64,000 nucleotides of DNA, from contig NZ_CP060202.1 of assembly GCF_014250515.1 (NCBI RefSeq), positions 555,001 to 619,000 on the forward strand. The letters are read 5' to 3'. This stretch comes from Hymenobacter sediminicola (GTDB lineage Bacteria > Bacteroidota > Bacteroidia > Cytophagales > Hymenobacteraceae). The notes under the pieces are model-generated. The model worked only from the letters and a program-made list of their open reading frames with translations. It was not told the DNA's origin and made no database searches. Position 1 is the first letter of the stretch. Every line of letters begins with the position of its first letter. Both the position numbers and the translations under genes were made by a program. Positions 37,838 to 46,518 of the stretch are shown one piece after another.

Positions 37838-38682
37838 CCCAGAACCCCGAAGATGAGCTGTTGGATGAGTCGCTGCGTGAAACGTTCAGTGACTTTACCC
37901 TATCTCCTTCCAGCCGGCTTTGGGCGGGGGTAGAAGGGCAATTGGCGGACATTCCTAAAGCACCTCGCGCGCTACCCTACAAGGTATTGCTGCCGCTGGT
38001 AGGACTGGTAGGGTTGGGAGTAGGATGGCTACTGCCGCATCCGGAAAGCACAAAGCCGACACCCAAAACGGAGCAACCAGCCGTGAGCCGGACCGAAGCG
38101 CCAGCTGCGGCACTCCAGCCAGCACCAACTACAGTTTCTCCCGATATTCTTTCTGCCGTTGCTCCAACCAAGCCGGAGGCAGGCCGCGAGCAGGCGGCAA
38201 CAACTGCTGAGAAGCGGATGGCTGCACGTCATCCTCGGTTCACTGGTGTGGAAGCCCAAAGGATAACGGCTGCCCAGACGCCGGAAACAGATACGCTGGT
38301 ACTGGCTGCATCTGCCGCATCACCACTGGCTGCGCTGCCACCAGCTGCAGATACATTGACAGCTACTGCGCTGCCAGCGCCGGCTGCTGTATCTGCTGAC
38401 TCGCAGTTGTCGGCTGCTACTATGCAGCTATCCGCTTCTGAGGTGCGGGAAAACGAGCGTACCGGCACAGCGGGAACCGGCGCTGCTACCCGAGTGGCTA
38501 CGGCAGGTGTGCTAAAGCCGGGTGAGGCGCCACGTGAATGGCGCACAGAATATCGGGTGCCCACGCACCGCATGGCGGAAAAAGGGCGGGGCTTCCGGCG
38601 GCGCATTACGCACCTCACGCAACAGGTGCGGCACGTATTCAGCCCGCGTCGGAGCAAAGCGGCAGCGCAGCCCGACTTTTAA
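37834..38682 (+). CDS. Single-pass membrane protein, likely anti-sigma factor of the upstream ECF sigma
   Basis: The 282-residue protein overlaps the sigma gene by the ATGA motif (37834-37837), a sign of translational coupling. A cytoplasmic N-terminus (about 1-48, MTQNPEDELLDESLRETFSD) precedes one membrane span near residues 50-68 (VLLPLVGLVGLGVGWLLP). The long periplasmic part is low-complexity and alanine/threonine/proline-rich, followed by a basic C-terminus (KGRGFRRRITHLTQ). I recognise no zinc anti-sigma motif (HxxxCxxC). The anti-sigma role is inferred from overlap and topology, as is common in Bacteroidota, and not from a named domain. An uncharacterised periplasmic linker function is equally possible. 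Confidence 0.65.
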   Translation: MTQNPEDELLDESLRETFSDFTLSPSSRLWAGVEGQLADIPKAPRALPYKVLLPLVGLVGLGVGWLLPHPESTKPTPKTEQPAVSRTEAPAAALQPAPTTVSPDILSAVAPTKPEAGREQAATTAEKRMAARHPRFTGVEAQRITAAQTPETDTLVLAASAASPLAALPPAADTLTATALPAPAAVSADSQLSAATMQLSASEVRENERTGTAGTGAATRVATAGVLKPGEAPREWRTEYRVPTHRMAEKGRGFRRRITHLTQQVRHVFSPRRSKAAAQPDF

Positions 38683-38879
38683 GCCCTGTAGCCGCGGCCG
38701 CGCCACTGTTGGTCGATCTGTGTTCTGTTTAAAACAAAATTTTGCCCTACAGCAGCCTTTTAAACGGCAGCGCTGTCTGGGAAAATACTGTCCCTTCACC
38801 GGACCTGCTGAAGCACAGCAAGTCCGGTTTGTCTGGTAGCCCGAGGAAGCTGAAGAATCTTCAGTTGATTTTACTCTTT

Positions 38880-39158
38880 ATGCCCATAGCTATGACGCCC
38901 AGTACCCGCTCCGAAGCTCCTTCGCAGCACCTTGCCCCAACTGAACCTGCCCATGACAAGTGGACTTGGGTAGTATTCGCCGTGTTGTTTGCTTTGCTGG
39001 TTGTAAGCCGGTTTGCTACCCCAGAAGCTGCTTCGGTGCTGGCCGCCGGCAAATCGGTGCTGGTAGCATCACCTGTTCCTGCCCGCCAAACCAACGCCTG
39101 GCCTCATCACACAACGTACTACACTTCTTCTACTGCGCCGGTTGTAGTGCAGCAGTAG
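38880..39158 (+). CDS. Small membrane protein of unknown function
   Basis: The 92-residue protein starts at ATG 38880. One hydrophobic segment (about 28-43, WTWVVFAVLFALLVVSRF) follows a polar N-terminus (TRSEAPSQHLAPTEPAHDK). The C-terminal half is a short flexible tail rich in serine/threonine (HHTTYYTSSTAPVVVQQ). No family is recognised. It lies about 200 bases after the likely anti-sigma gene and codirectional with it, so it may be a third member of that unit, but the gap makes this weak. A longer frame from 38742 crosses unlikely sequence. It precedes the MoxR gene, which is convergent. Confidence 0.5.
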   Translation: MPIAMTPSTRSEAPSQHLAPTEPAHDKWTWVVFAVLFALLVVSRFATPEAASVLAAGKSVLVASPVPARQTNAWPHHTTYYTSSTAPVVVQQ

Positions 39159-39204
39159 ATTACCGCCGGCCTATTTGGCACTTCACAGCGAATAGCGGAA
39201 GAAG

Positions 39205-40194
39205 TTAGCTGATGGGCACTTTCCGCAGGATGGCATCAATCAGGTCCTGCGTGCGGATGCCATCAGCCTCAGCTTCGTAAGTAAGCAGAATCCGGTGATT
39301 AAGGACGTCGCCGGCCACATCCTTGATGTCTTCCGGTAGCACATAGTCCCGCTCGTCGAAATACGCTACGGCTTTGGCGGCCCGGTGCAGCGCAATACTG
39401 GCCCGCGGGCTCACCCCAAACTGCACGTACTGCTGAAACTCGGGCAGGTCGTAGTCGGCGGGGCGGCGCGTGGCAAATACCAGCTCGATAATGTATTTCT
39501 CCAGCGTCTCAGAAATCTGGACCTGGTTGATCTGGTTGCGGATACCAAAGATGTCTTCTTTGGTCAGAATGGGGCTTACTTCACCTACGTAGCTCATGTT
39601 GGCCATGCGGCGCATCACTTCCAACTCGTCGGTTTTCTTGAGGTAGTCCACAAACACCTTCATCATAAACCGGTCTACCTGCGCTTCGGGTAGCGGATAG
39701 GTGCCTTCCTGTTCCACCGGATTCTGCGTGGCCAGTACCAGAAACGGCAGGTCCAGCGGATAGGTAGTCTCGCCAATAGTCACCTGCTTTTCCTGCATGG
39801 CTTCCAGCAGGGCGCTCTGCACTTTGGCCGGGGAGCGGTTTACCTCGTCGGCCAGCACCAGATTGGCGAAGATAGGCCCCTTTTTCACCTCGAACACCGA
39901 CTGATTCTGGTTGTAAATCATGGTGCCTACCAAGTCGGAGGGAAGCAGGTCGGGTGTGAACTGCACGCGCTGAAAGTGCAGGTGCAGTACTTTGGAGAGG
40001 GTGCTGATGGTAAGGGTTTTGGCTAGGCCCGGCACGCCTTCCAGCAGAATGTGCCCACCGGTGAACAAGCCAATCAGCAGCCGGCCCACCATGTACTGCT
40101 GGCCCACAACCACCTTGCCTACTTCCGCAAACACCTGTTTTATTTTCTGCTGATAATCGGGAACGGGCAGGTCAGGCGAGGAAAGCGGCAGCAT
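39205..40194 (-). CDS. MoxR family AAA+ ATPase
   Basis: The 329-residue protein is full length for the family. Walker A is GVPGLAKT at residues 53-60, Walker B is LVLADEVNRSPAKVQSALLE, and sensor-type segments VLATQNPVEQEGTYPLPEAQVDRF and RASIALHRAAKAVAYFDERDYVLP follow. MoxR ATPases act as chaperones, often with von Willebrand factor A-domain partners, in assembly of metal-containing or surface complexes. The usual companion genes (DUF58, VWA, BatA-like) are absent here; its gene is isolated between the small membrane protein and a giant T9SS cargo gene on the other strand. The ATG at 40194 gives MLPLSSPDLPVPDYQQKI. Confidence 0.93.
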   Translation of the reverse strand: MLPLSSPDLPVPDYQQKIKQVFAEVGKVVVGQQYMVGRLLIGLFTGGHILLEGVPGLAKTLTISTLSKVLHLHFQRVQFTPDLLPSDLVGTMIYNQNQSVFEVKKGPIFANLVLADEVNRSPAKVQSALLEAMQEKQVTIGETTYPLDLPFLVLATQNPVEQEGTYPLPEAQVDRFMMKVFVDYLKKTDELEVMRRMANMSYVGEVSPILTKEDIFGIRNQINQVQISETLEKYIIELVFATRRPADYDLPEFQQYVQFGVSPRASIALHRAAKAVAYFDERDYVLPEDIKDVAGDVLNHRILLTYEAEADGIRTQDLIDAILRKVPIS

Positions 40195-40520
40195 ACGCGG
40201 AAGAAGGTAGGAAGGTTAAAGGTAGAAAAAGCGGGGAGTATCTGGGCAAATTGTATCCCGGCCGACTGGCAAATAGCTTGATGGTGGCTATATAACACAA
40301 TCAATATAATTGAAAGATTTTATTTAGCACTATTCTAATTTTATCTGGTTCTGTATGGACGAAGAGTTTAATTTATTTATAGGTATATGCTTGTTATTGA
40401 GCGGGGAAATACTCAAATAGATGAACAAAATTCAGATTTTCTTCTCTTTCCGCGGCTGTTCTGCACCCGAGTGCAGTGGCCGTGGGCTACGCTTTTTTTC
40501 CAACCACTTACCCCCTTTAT
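40195..40520. other. Divergent intergenic region between MoxR and FN3 surface protein
   Basis: These 326 bases are AT-rich from about 40270 to 40400. They must carry the promoters of two divergent genes. I found no exact TAnnTTTG on either strand (the nearest is a TACCTTTA-like reading on the minus strand near 40222) and no hairpin, repeat or ORF. Confidence 0.55.
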
Positions 40521-43500
40521 ATGCACACACCTTTACAGTTTAACGGGCACACCACCACCCGGTGGCCCGGAACACCAACTCCGCAGCCGTGGGCTACACG
40601 GCTTCTGCTCCTGCTGGGCCTATGGCTGGCTGCCGCTACCGGCGCCTGGGCACAGGTATCCGGATATGGATTTGCTGCCTCGTCAGGCACGTATACGACT
40701 ATTGAAGGCACAGCCGGAGCTACCAACGTAGCTGGTGTGCAGGTTGATACTGGCATTTCCGGGGCATTGCCCATTGGGTTTAGCTTCGTATTCGATGGTG
40801 TTACCTACACCGAGGTGCGAGCTTCCTCCAATGGCTTTCTGTCGTTCAACGCGGGAGCTGCCAGCCAAAGCACAAATAACCTGAACACGGTAGCCACCAG
40901 TAGCCGCCCACTGGTAGCACCGCTGTGGGACGACTTAGATGGGCGGGCTACCGTGGGTGGCGTAGCAAACAGTAGCAGAGCTATTTATAGCACGACGGGT
41001 ACGGCGCCTAACCGGGTTTTTACCTTTGAATGGAAGAACTGGGAGTGGAACTGGAACTCTACTAACCCAGTCGTATCGTTTCAGGCAAAGCTCTATGAAG
41101 GTACCAACGTGGTGCAGTTTGTGTACCAGCCCGAATCGGGTGCGGTAGCATCTGGTTCGGCTTCGGCCGGGTTGTCAGGTATCAGCTCAGGTCAGTTCTT
41201 GTCCCTGAACAACCTTGGTGCCACTGCCACAGTCAGTTCCACTACCGAAACGACTACAATCAACGCCAAGCCGGTAGCCGGACAAACATACACCTTCACG
41301 CCGCCCAGCTGCGCTGCCCCATCCGGCATAGCCACCAACAGCGTGACCAGCACGTCGGCGAACGTAACGTTCACGGCCTCGGCTTCGGCCACGAGCTACA
41401 CGGTGACCTACACGCCCGCCGGCGGCACGGCCACCACGGTTACGCCCGCTCCGACGGCATCACCGGTGGCCCTGACGGGTCTGACGCCGGGCACGGCCTA
41501 TTCGGTGAGCATTGTCAGCAACTGCGCTGGCGGCTTGACCTCGTCGGCCGTTACCACCTCCTTCACCACCCTGAGCCCACCGCCCGCCAACGACAACTGC
41601 GCCGGTGCTATCAGCCTGACTTCAGATGAAACCTGCGCGCCTGTTACAGGCAGCACGCTGGGCGCTACCCGCTCACTGACCGGAACCTGCGCTGGTACTG
41701 ATGACGATGATGTCTGGTACTCATTTGTCGCGACGAGCACGCAGCATACGGTGCGCGTAGTAGGGAACAGTAGCTTTGATGCTGTAATAGACGCGCGCTC
41801 CGGGAGTTGCGCCAGCAGCACAAATATTGGTTGTGTTGATGCCACAGCCAGCGGATCGGCAGAAACGCTTGTGCTCCCCGGCCTTACTGTAGGCGCAACT
41901 TACTACGTTCGGGTATACAATTACTCTTCTACGGCTCCTTCCACGGCTGCCAATGGCGGTTTTACCATCTGTATAACCAACCCGGCGAACGTTCCCTGCG
42001 CCCAGGTCACGAATGCAGCCGTAACGGCAGCATCCACCACCGGGCAACTGACCTTTACGGCTGCTACCGGCGCTACTAACTACACCCTTACGCTGGCTCC
42101 AACGGCAGGCGGCACAACTACCACCGCTACTCTGAGCAGCAGCCCGGTGAATTTAACCGGCCTGACGCCCAGCACTGCGTACACGGTCACCATCACTACG
42201 AACTGCTCCAATGGCGGAGTTTCTACGCCAGTCACCGTCAATTTCACAACGTTGGCTCCGCCTCCGGCCCCTGCCAACGATGAATGCGCGGGCGCTATTT
42301 CCTTGTCTTCCTCCACAACGTGCACCCCTACTGCGGGTTCCACGCTCGGAGCTACGGCCTCCACGGCCGCAGGCACGTGCGCAGGCACGGCCGATGATGA
42401 CGTGTGGTACTCGTTCGTGGCTACCAACACCAGCCACACCATCCGGGTGGTAGGCGCCACCGGCTTTGATGCCGTCGTGAATCTGCGCTCCGGGGCCTGC
42501 CCCGGCGTGAACGTGGGCTCGTGCCAGGATGACAGCGGCGACGGCGGTACGGAAACTATTACCGCTACCGGTCTGACGGTAGGCGCCACCTATTACGTGC
42601 GTGTGTTTGATTACTACGCGGGCTCCGGCTCCGGTAATTTTACCATCTGCATTACCAACCCATCGTCCTGCACGGCTCCGACGGCTATTGCCACCAACAG
42701 CGTAACGCAGACCTCGGCCAACGTGACGTTTACGGCCTCGGCTTCGGCCACGAGCTACACCGTTACCTACACGCCCGCTGGCGGCACGGCCACCACGGTG
42801 AGCCCTAACCCCACGGCCTCACCTGTTGCCCTGACGGGCCTGACGCCCGGCACAGCCTATTCGGTGAGCATTGTCAGCAACTGCGCTGGTGGCCAGACCT
42901 CTTCGGCTGTTACCACCTCTTTCACCACGCTGAGCCCACCGCCCGCCAACGACGACTGCGCTACTGCTACGCCGATTAGCAGCATTGGGGTAGGTACTTG
43001 CGGCACGGCCGTGGCCGGCACTAACGTGGGTGCTACCGCCTCCACCGGCACGCCCGCTCCGGGCTGCGCTAGCTACCTGGGCGGCGACGTCTGGTATTCG
43101 TTGACGGTGCCTGCCAACGGCATTGTACAAGTGGAAACCAGTCAGGGCAGTGGCACCAGCATTTCAGATACGGGCTTGGCACTGTACTCGGGTAGCTGTG
43201 GCAGCCTCAGCCTGATTAGCTGTAACGATGACATTAGCAGTGGTACTAACAACTTCTCGCGTGTGCGGGCAACCGGCCTCACGCCGGGCTCGACCATCTA
43301 CGCCCGCGTGTGGGAGTACAGCAATGACGCCTTTGGTACCTTCAGCATCTGCGCTCAGACCGATGCGCCATCCTGCACGGCTCCGACGGCTGTTGCTACT
43401 AACAGCGTAACGCAGACCTCGGCCAACGTGACGTTCACAGCCTCGGCTTCGGCCACGAGCTACACCGTTACCTACACGCCCGCTGGCGGCACGGCCACCA

Positions 43501-45560
43501 CGGTTACGCCCGCTCCAACGGCTTCGCCTGTAGCCTTGACGGGCCTGACGCCGGGCACAGCCTATTCGGTGAGCATTGTCAGCAACTGCGCTGGCGGCTT
43601 GACCTCGTCGGCTGTTACCACCTCCTTCACTACGCTGGCGGCCGCTCCGCAGGATCTGACGGTAAGCAATCCGCAGAACGTGCAGGGTACCTACAATAAC
43701 GTAACCATCACGAGCAGCGGTGTGGCTACCCTGACGGGCCCGCTGACAGTAAACGGTGTTCTGACGGTGCAGACTGGCGGTGTGCTGGTACAAAACTGCC
43801 AGACCATCAATGGCGCTGGCAGCTTCGTGCTGCAGGCTGGTGCTGAGCTGCGCATCTGCGACGTAGCTGGTATTGCTGCTACTGGTGCTACCGGCGCCGT
43901 GCAGGTAACTGGCACGCGCACGTTCAGCAACGATGCCAACTACGTGTACAACGGTACGGCTCCTCAGGCTTCCGGCCCCGGCCTGCCGGCGCGGGTACGC
44001 AACCTGACGGTGAACAACGCCACTGGTCTGCGCCTAAGTCAGGCGCTGAGTGTGGCTGAGGTAGTGCGCCTGACCAGCGGCAACCTGACGCTGAACAGCA
44101 ATGCCCTGACGTTGCTTTCTAGCGCCGCCGGTACTGCTCTCGTGGATAACGCGGGTGGTGTGGTCACTGGCCAAGCTACCGTGCAGCGCTACATCGACCC
44201 AAGCCTGAACAGCGGCCTGGGCTACCGCCACTACTCGTCGCCGGTACAAAGCACTACGGTGGCTGATCTGACGACGGCTGGCTTCTCGCCAGTTGTGAAC
44301 AGTGACTACAACGTTAGCGCTACGCCGCTGGCAGTTTCACCATTCCCAACGGTATTCAGCTACGAGCAAGCACGTGTGGCTACCAACAATGGCGCCGGCC
44401 TCACGCCCTTCGATAAGGGCTGGACTTCGCCGAACTCCACGGGTGAGCCGATGGCAGTAGGCCGTGGCTACACGGTGAATATTGCTGCTTCGGCACTGGT
44501 TGATTTCGTCGGTAGCCTCAACAGTGGCACCATCAGCACGCTGCCACTGGCCCGTGGTACGCAGGCCGATGCTGGCTGGCATCTGGTGGGCAACCCGTAT
44601 CCGTCGCCCCTCGATTGGAGCACGGTGAGCATTCCGGCTGGTTTGAACGGTGCTATTTATGTGCACCAGAGCCCCAGCCAGTATGGCACCAACTACCGCA
44701 GCTACCAGAACGGTGTAGGCGGTAACCCGCTGATTGCTTCGTCGCAGGGCTTCTTCGTCCGGACCAGCACAGCAGGAGCTACTCCCACTCTGACGTTGAC
44801 CAACGCCAACCGCGTAACGTCGTTTGCCCAGCAGGTGAGCTTCAACCGGGGCCCCGAAACACGGCCGCTGCTCCAACTGGCTGTGCGTAACACGGCTGGT
44901 ACTTCTCTCGATGACACGTATGTGTACTTCGAGCAGGGAGCCACGGCTGGTATTGACGACCGGTACGATGCCTACAAGCTGCGCAACACGTCTTCCAATC
45001 TTTCTACGGTAGTAGGCAGCGAGGAAATGAGCATCAATGGCCTCGCTCCACTCACGGGAGCCGAAGTAGTGGTTCCGCTCAAGCTGAGTGTGCCACAGGC
45101 AGGTACCTACATCTTCCAGGTAGCTCAGTTGCTGAACTTTGGCACCGGTGCCGAGGTGTTCCTGCGCGATGCTCAATCGGGTACGCTACAGAGCCTGAGC
45201 CAGCAGCCGAACTATACGTTCACGCTGGGTTCAGCCTCCTCCGCTACCCGCTTCTCGCTGGTATTCCGCGGCACTACTGCTCTAGGCACCGGTGCTGGTT
45301 TGCTGGCAGCCCAGGTGGCGGTATTCCCGAACCCTGCTCATCACAGCTTCCAGCTGACGATGCCAGCAGTGGTAGGCGGCAAGTCGGTGAAAGCAACGCT
45401 GCTCAACAGCCTTGGTCAGATCATCACCGAGCGGACTCTGCCAGTTACCTCCACTGGAGTTCAGGCGCAGTTTGATGTGCAGAATCTGGCTCAGGGTGTT
45501 TACATCCTGCGTATGGAAACGGCCAGCGGCCCGGTTACCAAGCGCGTCACGGTAGAGTAA
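40521..45560 (+). CDS. Giant secreted protein with FN3 and PPC-like repeats and T9SS sorting domain
   Basis: The 1679-residue protein starts at ATG 40521 with a long signal region (LLLLLGLWLAAATGAWAQ). Next comes a nidogen-like beta domain (GISGALPIGFSFVFDGVTYT). FN3 repeats (SATSYTVTYTPAGGTATTV and three copies like it) alternate with PPC-type jelly-roll domains (NDNCAGAISL, DDVWYSFVAT, LTVGATYYVRVYNY). The last about 550 residues form the module GYRHYSSPVQ, LVGNPYPSPLDW, FNRGPETRPLLQLAVRN, and the T9SS type A sorting domain (VAVFPNPAHHSFQLTMPAV, LAQGVYILRME). It is exported via SprA and is probably an adhesin or matrix protein; that role is inference. The FN3 copies are near-identical at DNA level. 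A terminator and then the exosortase island follow. Confidence 0.9.
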   Translation: MHTPLQFNGHTTTRWPGTPTPQPWATRLLLLLGLWLAAATGAWAQVSGYGFAASSGTYTTIEGTAGATNVAGVQVDTGISGALPIGFSFVFDGVTYTEVRASSNGFLSFNAGAASQSTNNLNTVATSSRPLVAPLWDDLDGRATVGGVANSSRAIYSTTGTAPNRVFTFEWKNWEWNWNSTNPVVSFQAKLYEGTNVVQFVYQPESGAVASGSASAGLSGISSGQFLSLNNLGATATVSSTTETTTINAKPVAGQTYTFTPPSCAAPSGIATNSVTSTSANVTFTASASATSYTVTYTPAGGTATTVTPAPTASPVALTGLTPGTAYSVSIVSNCAGGLTSSAVTTSFTTLSPPPANDNCAGAISLTSDETCAPVTGSTLGATRSLTGTCAGTDDDDVWYSFVATSTQHTVRVVGNSSFDAVIDARSGSCASSTNIGCVDATASGSAETLVLPGLTVGATYYVRVYNYSSTAPSTAANGGFTICITNPANVPCAQVTNAAVTAASTTGQLTFTAATGATNYTLTLAPTAGGTTTTATLSSSPVNLTGLTPSTAYTVTITTNCSNGGVSTPVTVNFTTLAPPPAPANDECAGAISLSSSTTCTPTAGSTLGATASTAAGTCAGTADDDVWYSFVATNTSHTIRVVGATGFDAVVNLRSGACPGVNVGSCQDDSGDGGTETITATGLTVGATYYVRVFDYYAGSGSGNFTICITNPSSCTAPTAIATNSVTQTSANVTFTASASATSYTVTYTPAGGTATTVSPNPTASPVALTGLTPGTAYSVSIVSNCAGGQTSSAVTTSFTTLSPPPANDDCATATPISSIGVGTCGTAVAGTNVGATASTGTPAPGCASYLGGDVWYSLTVPANGIVQVETSQGSGTSISDTGLALYSGSCGSLSLISCNDDISSGTNNFSRVRATGLTPGSTIYARVWEYSNDAFGTFSICAQTDAPSCTAPTAVATNSVTQTSANVTFTASASATSYTVTYTPAGGTATTVTPAPTASPVALTGLTPGTAYSVSIVSNCAGGLTSSAVTTSFTTLAAAPQDLTVSNPQNVQGTYNNVTITSSGVATLTGPLTVNGVLTVQTGGVLVQNCQTINGAGSFVLQAGAELRICDVAGIAATGATGAVQVTGTRTFSNDANYVYNGTAPQASGPGLPARVRNLTVNNATGLRLSQALSVAEVVRLTSGNLTLNSNALTLLSSAAGTALVDNAGGVVTGQATVQRYIDPSLNSGLGYRHYSSPVQSTTVADLTTAGFSPVVNSDYNVSATPLAVSPFPTVFSYEQARVATNNGAGLTPFDKGWTSPNSTGEPMAVGRGYTVNIAASALVDFVGSLNSGTISTLPLARGTQADAGWHLVGNPYPSPLDWSTVSIPAGLNGAIYVHQSPSQYGTNYRSYQNGVGGNPLIASSQGFFVRTSTAGATPTLTLTNANRVTSFAQQVSFNRGPETRPLLQLAVRNTAGTSLDDTYVYFEQGATAGIDDRYDAYKLRNTSSNLSTVVGSEEMSINGLAPLTGAEVVVPLKLSVPQAGTYIFQVAQLLNFGTGAEVFLRDAQSGTLQSLSQQPNYTFTLGSASSATRFSLVFRGTTALGTGAGLLAAQVAVFPNPAHHSFQLTMPAVVGGKSVKATLLNSLGQIITERTLPVTSTGVQAQFDVQNLAQGVYILRMETASGPVTKRVTVE
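41331..41594 (+). repeat. FN3 DNA repeat, copy 1
   Basis: 264 bp encoding one FN3 domain plus the PPANDNC start of the next domain. It is nearly identical to copies at 42690 and 43395, differing mainly at third codon positions. Confidence 0.85.
42690..42953 (+). repeat. FN3 DNA repeat, copy 2
   Basis: 264 bp, the same length as copy 1 and with the same junction to a PPC-like domain (PPPANDDC). Confidence 0.85.
43395..43640 (+). repeat. FN3 DNA repeat, copy 3
   Basis: About 246 bp, matching copies 1 and 2 until the linker, where it leads into the C-terminal module instead of a PPC-like domain. Confidence 0.85.
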
Positions 45561-45576
45561 GTACTGCAATTGTTAG

Positions 45577-45616
45577 AAAGGGCCGGCTCCAATGCCGGAG
45601 CTGGCCTTTTTCTTTT
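45577..45616 (+). terminator. Terminator after the FN3 surface protein gene
   Basis: The stem ggccggctcc pairs with ggagctggcc (one G-U) around a 6-base loop and is followed by a long T-rich run (cctttttcttttcc). It separates the T9SS cargo from the exosortase island. Confidence 0.8.
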
Positions 45617-45636
45617 CCTCATCTGACCTTCCTTAT

Positions 45637-45846
45637 ATGAAGTCTTCTCTTCTTCGTTACTTTCTTCCTGTAGCTCTGGTGCTGCTCACAACTGGTTTGG
45701 CTACTGCTCAGGGCCCTGGTTCCGGCGGCCCCGAGCCTGACCCACAACAGCCCACGGCGGTTCCTATTGATGGTGGCGCTTCACTACTACTAGCTGCCGG
45801 GGTAGGGCTGGGCTTAAAGAAGCTCCGCGACAAACGCCGCCGCTAA
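45637..45846 (+). CDS. Tiny PID-CTERM-type exosortase substrate
   Basis: The 69-residue protein starts at ATG 45637. A signal peptide (MKSSLLRYFLPVALVLL, ending near TATAQ at residue 25) is followed by only about 17 residues of proline/glycine/acid-rich sequence (GPGSGGPEPDPQQPTAV). Then comes a three-part sorting signal: the PID motif (residues 43-45), a hydrophobic stretch (SLLLAAGVGLGL) and an arginine cluster (KKLRDKRRR). This resembles the C-terminal signals recognised by exosortases and called PID-CTERM in Bacteroidota. After processing, the mature peptide would be about 20 residues. Its function is unknown. It has its own terminator (45873-45908) and precedes the exosortase gene. A longer frame from 45592 only adds terminator sequence. 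Confidence 0.8.
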   Translation: MKSSLLRYFLPVALVLLTTGLATAQGPGSGGPEPDPQQPTAVPIDGGASLLLAAGVGLGLKKLRDKRRR

Positions 45847-45872
45847 AGCAGGTAATTTCCGGACATTGTAGT

Positions 45873-45908
45873 AAAACGGCCTCGCCTTTTTGTTGGCGGG
45901 GCCGTTTG
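45873..45908 (+). terminator. Terminator between PID-CTERM gene and exosortase
   Basis: The stem aacggcctcgcc pairs with ggcggggccgtt (one G-U) over an 8-base T-rich loop. It lies 27 bases after the stop at 45846. The exosortase gene should therefore have its own promoter or rely on read-through. Confidence 0.65.
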
Positions 45909-45959
45909 CTGTTTTGAGCCGGCTGGCTAAAGTGGGCCGGAAAACACTATTTTCGTTGT

Positions 45960-46508
45960 ATGCCTGTTGCTGCTCCTTCAATGCCTACCCGCTCGCTCCG
46001 GCGCTTTCTGCTGCTGGCAGTTGGGTTATATCTGGTCTGGTTCTTTGGGTACGAGCAATGGCTTCGGCAGGATAACCGGCTTGATACCTTCCTTTCCATC
46101 AACATTGCTAAAGTGTCGACAGCCGCCTTGCAGCTGTTTGGCTTTCCGGCCAGCCTCGCCGCCAACAATCCGCAACTACTGCTGATTGAGCAGAAAATGG
46201 CCGTTTTTGTCGGAAACCCCTGCAATGGTCTTGTGCTGTATGTATTGTTTGCGGGTTTCGTGCTGGCTTATCCCGGGCCAGTACGGCGCAAGTTGTGGTT
46301 TATTCCGGCTGGTATTTTGGCTATCTACTTGCTGAATGTGGTACGCGTCGCTGCTCTGGCTCTCAACCACTATTACGCCCACCAATCCGTCGATTTCAAC
46401 CATCATTACACCTTCACATTTGTAGTGTATGGCTGTATTTTTCTGCTCTGGATGCTTTGGGCGCGCCGGTTAGCAGTTTCCGGCGAACCAGAAGTTAGCA
46501 TTAGTTAA
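45960..46508 (+). CDS. Exosortase (XrtX-like transmembrane sorting protease)
   Basis: The 182-residue integral membrane protein has about five hydrophobic segments. It carries the exosortase/archaeosortase catalytic triad: C88 in VGNPCNGLVLYVLFAG, R129 in LLNVVRVAALALNHY, and a histidine (H148 or H149) in FNHHYTFTFVVYG. Exosortases cleave C-terminal sorting signals of exported proteins at the inner membrane and transfer them, often in step with exopolysaccharide export. It is shorter than EPS-linked exosortases but fits the compact Bacteroidota type; I call it XrtX-like from gene context and size. ATG 45960 is used (MPVAAPSMPTRSLRRF); a second ATG at residue 8 is equally possible. The next gene begins 10 bases downstream. 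Confidence 0.85.
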   Translation: MPVAAPSMPTRSLRRFLLLAVGLYLVWFFGYEQWLRQDNRLDTFLSINIAKVSTAALQLFGFPASLAANNPQLLLIEQKMAVFVGNPCNGLVLYVLFAGFVLAYPGPVRRKLWFIPAGILAIYLLNVVRVAALALNHYYAHQSVDFNHHYTFTFVVYGCIFLLWMLWARRLAVSGEPEVSIS

Positions 46509-46518
46509 GCAAAAAGCT

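Noticed and set aside
38683..38879. An upstream extension of the small membrane protein to 38742
   Set aside because: The added residues are polar and have no conserved pattern; ATG 38880 gives the membrane protein with a sensible N-terminus.
40521..45560. FN3/PPC protein as a possible exosortase substrate
   Set aside because: Its C-terminus is a T9SS type A domain (YPNP-like, GVYILR) without PID motif, transmembrane stretch or Arg cluster.
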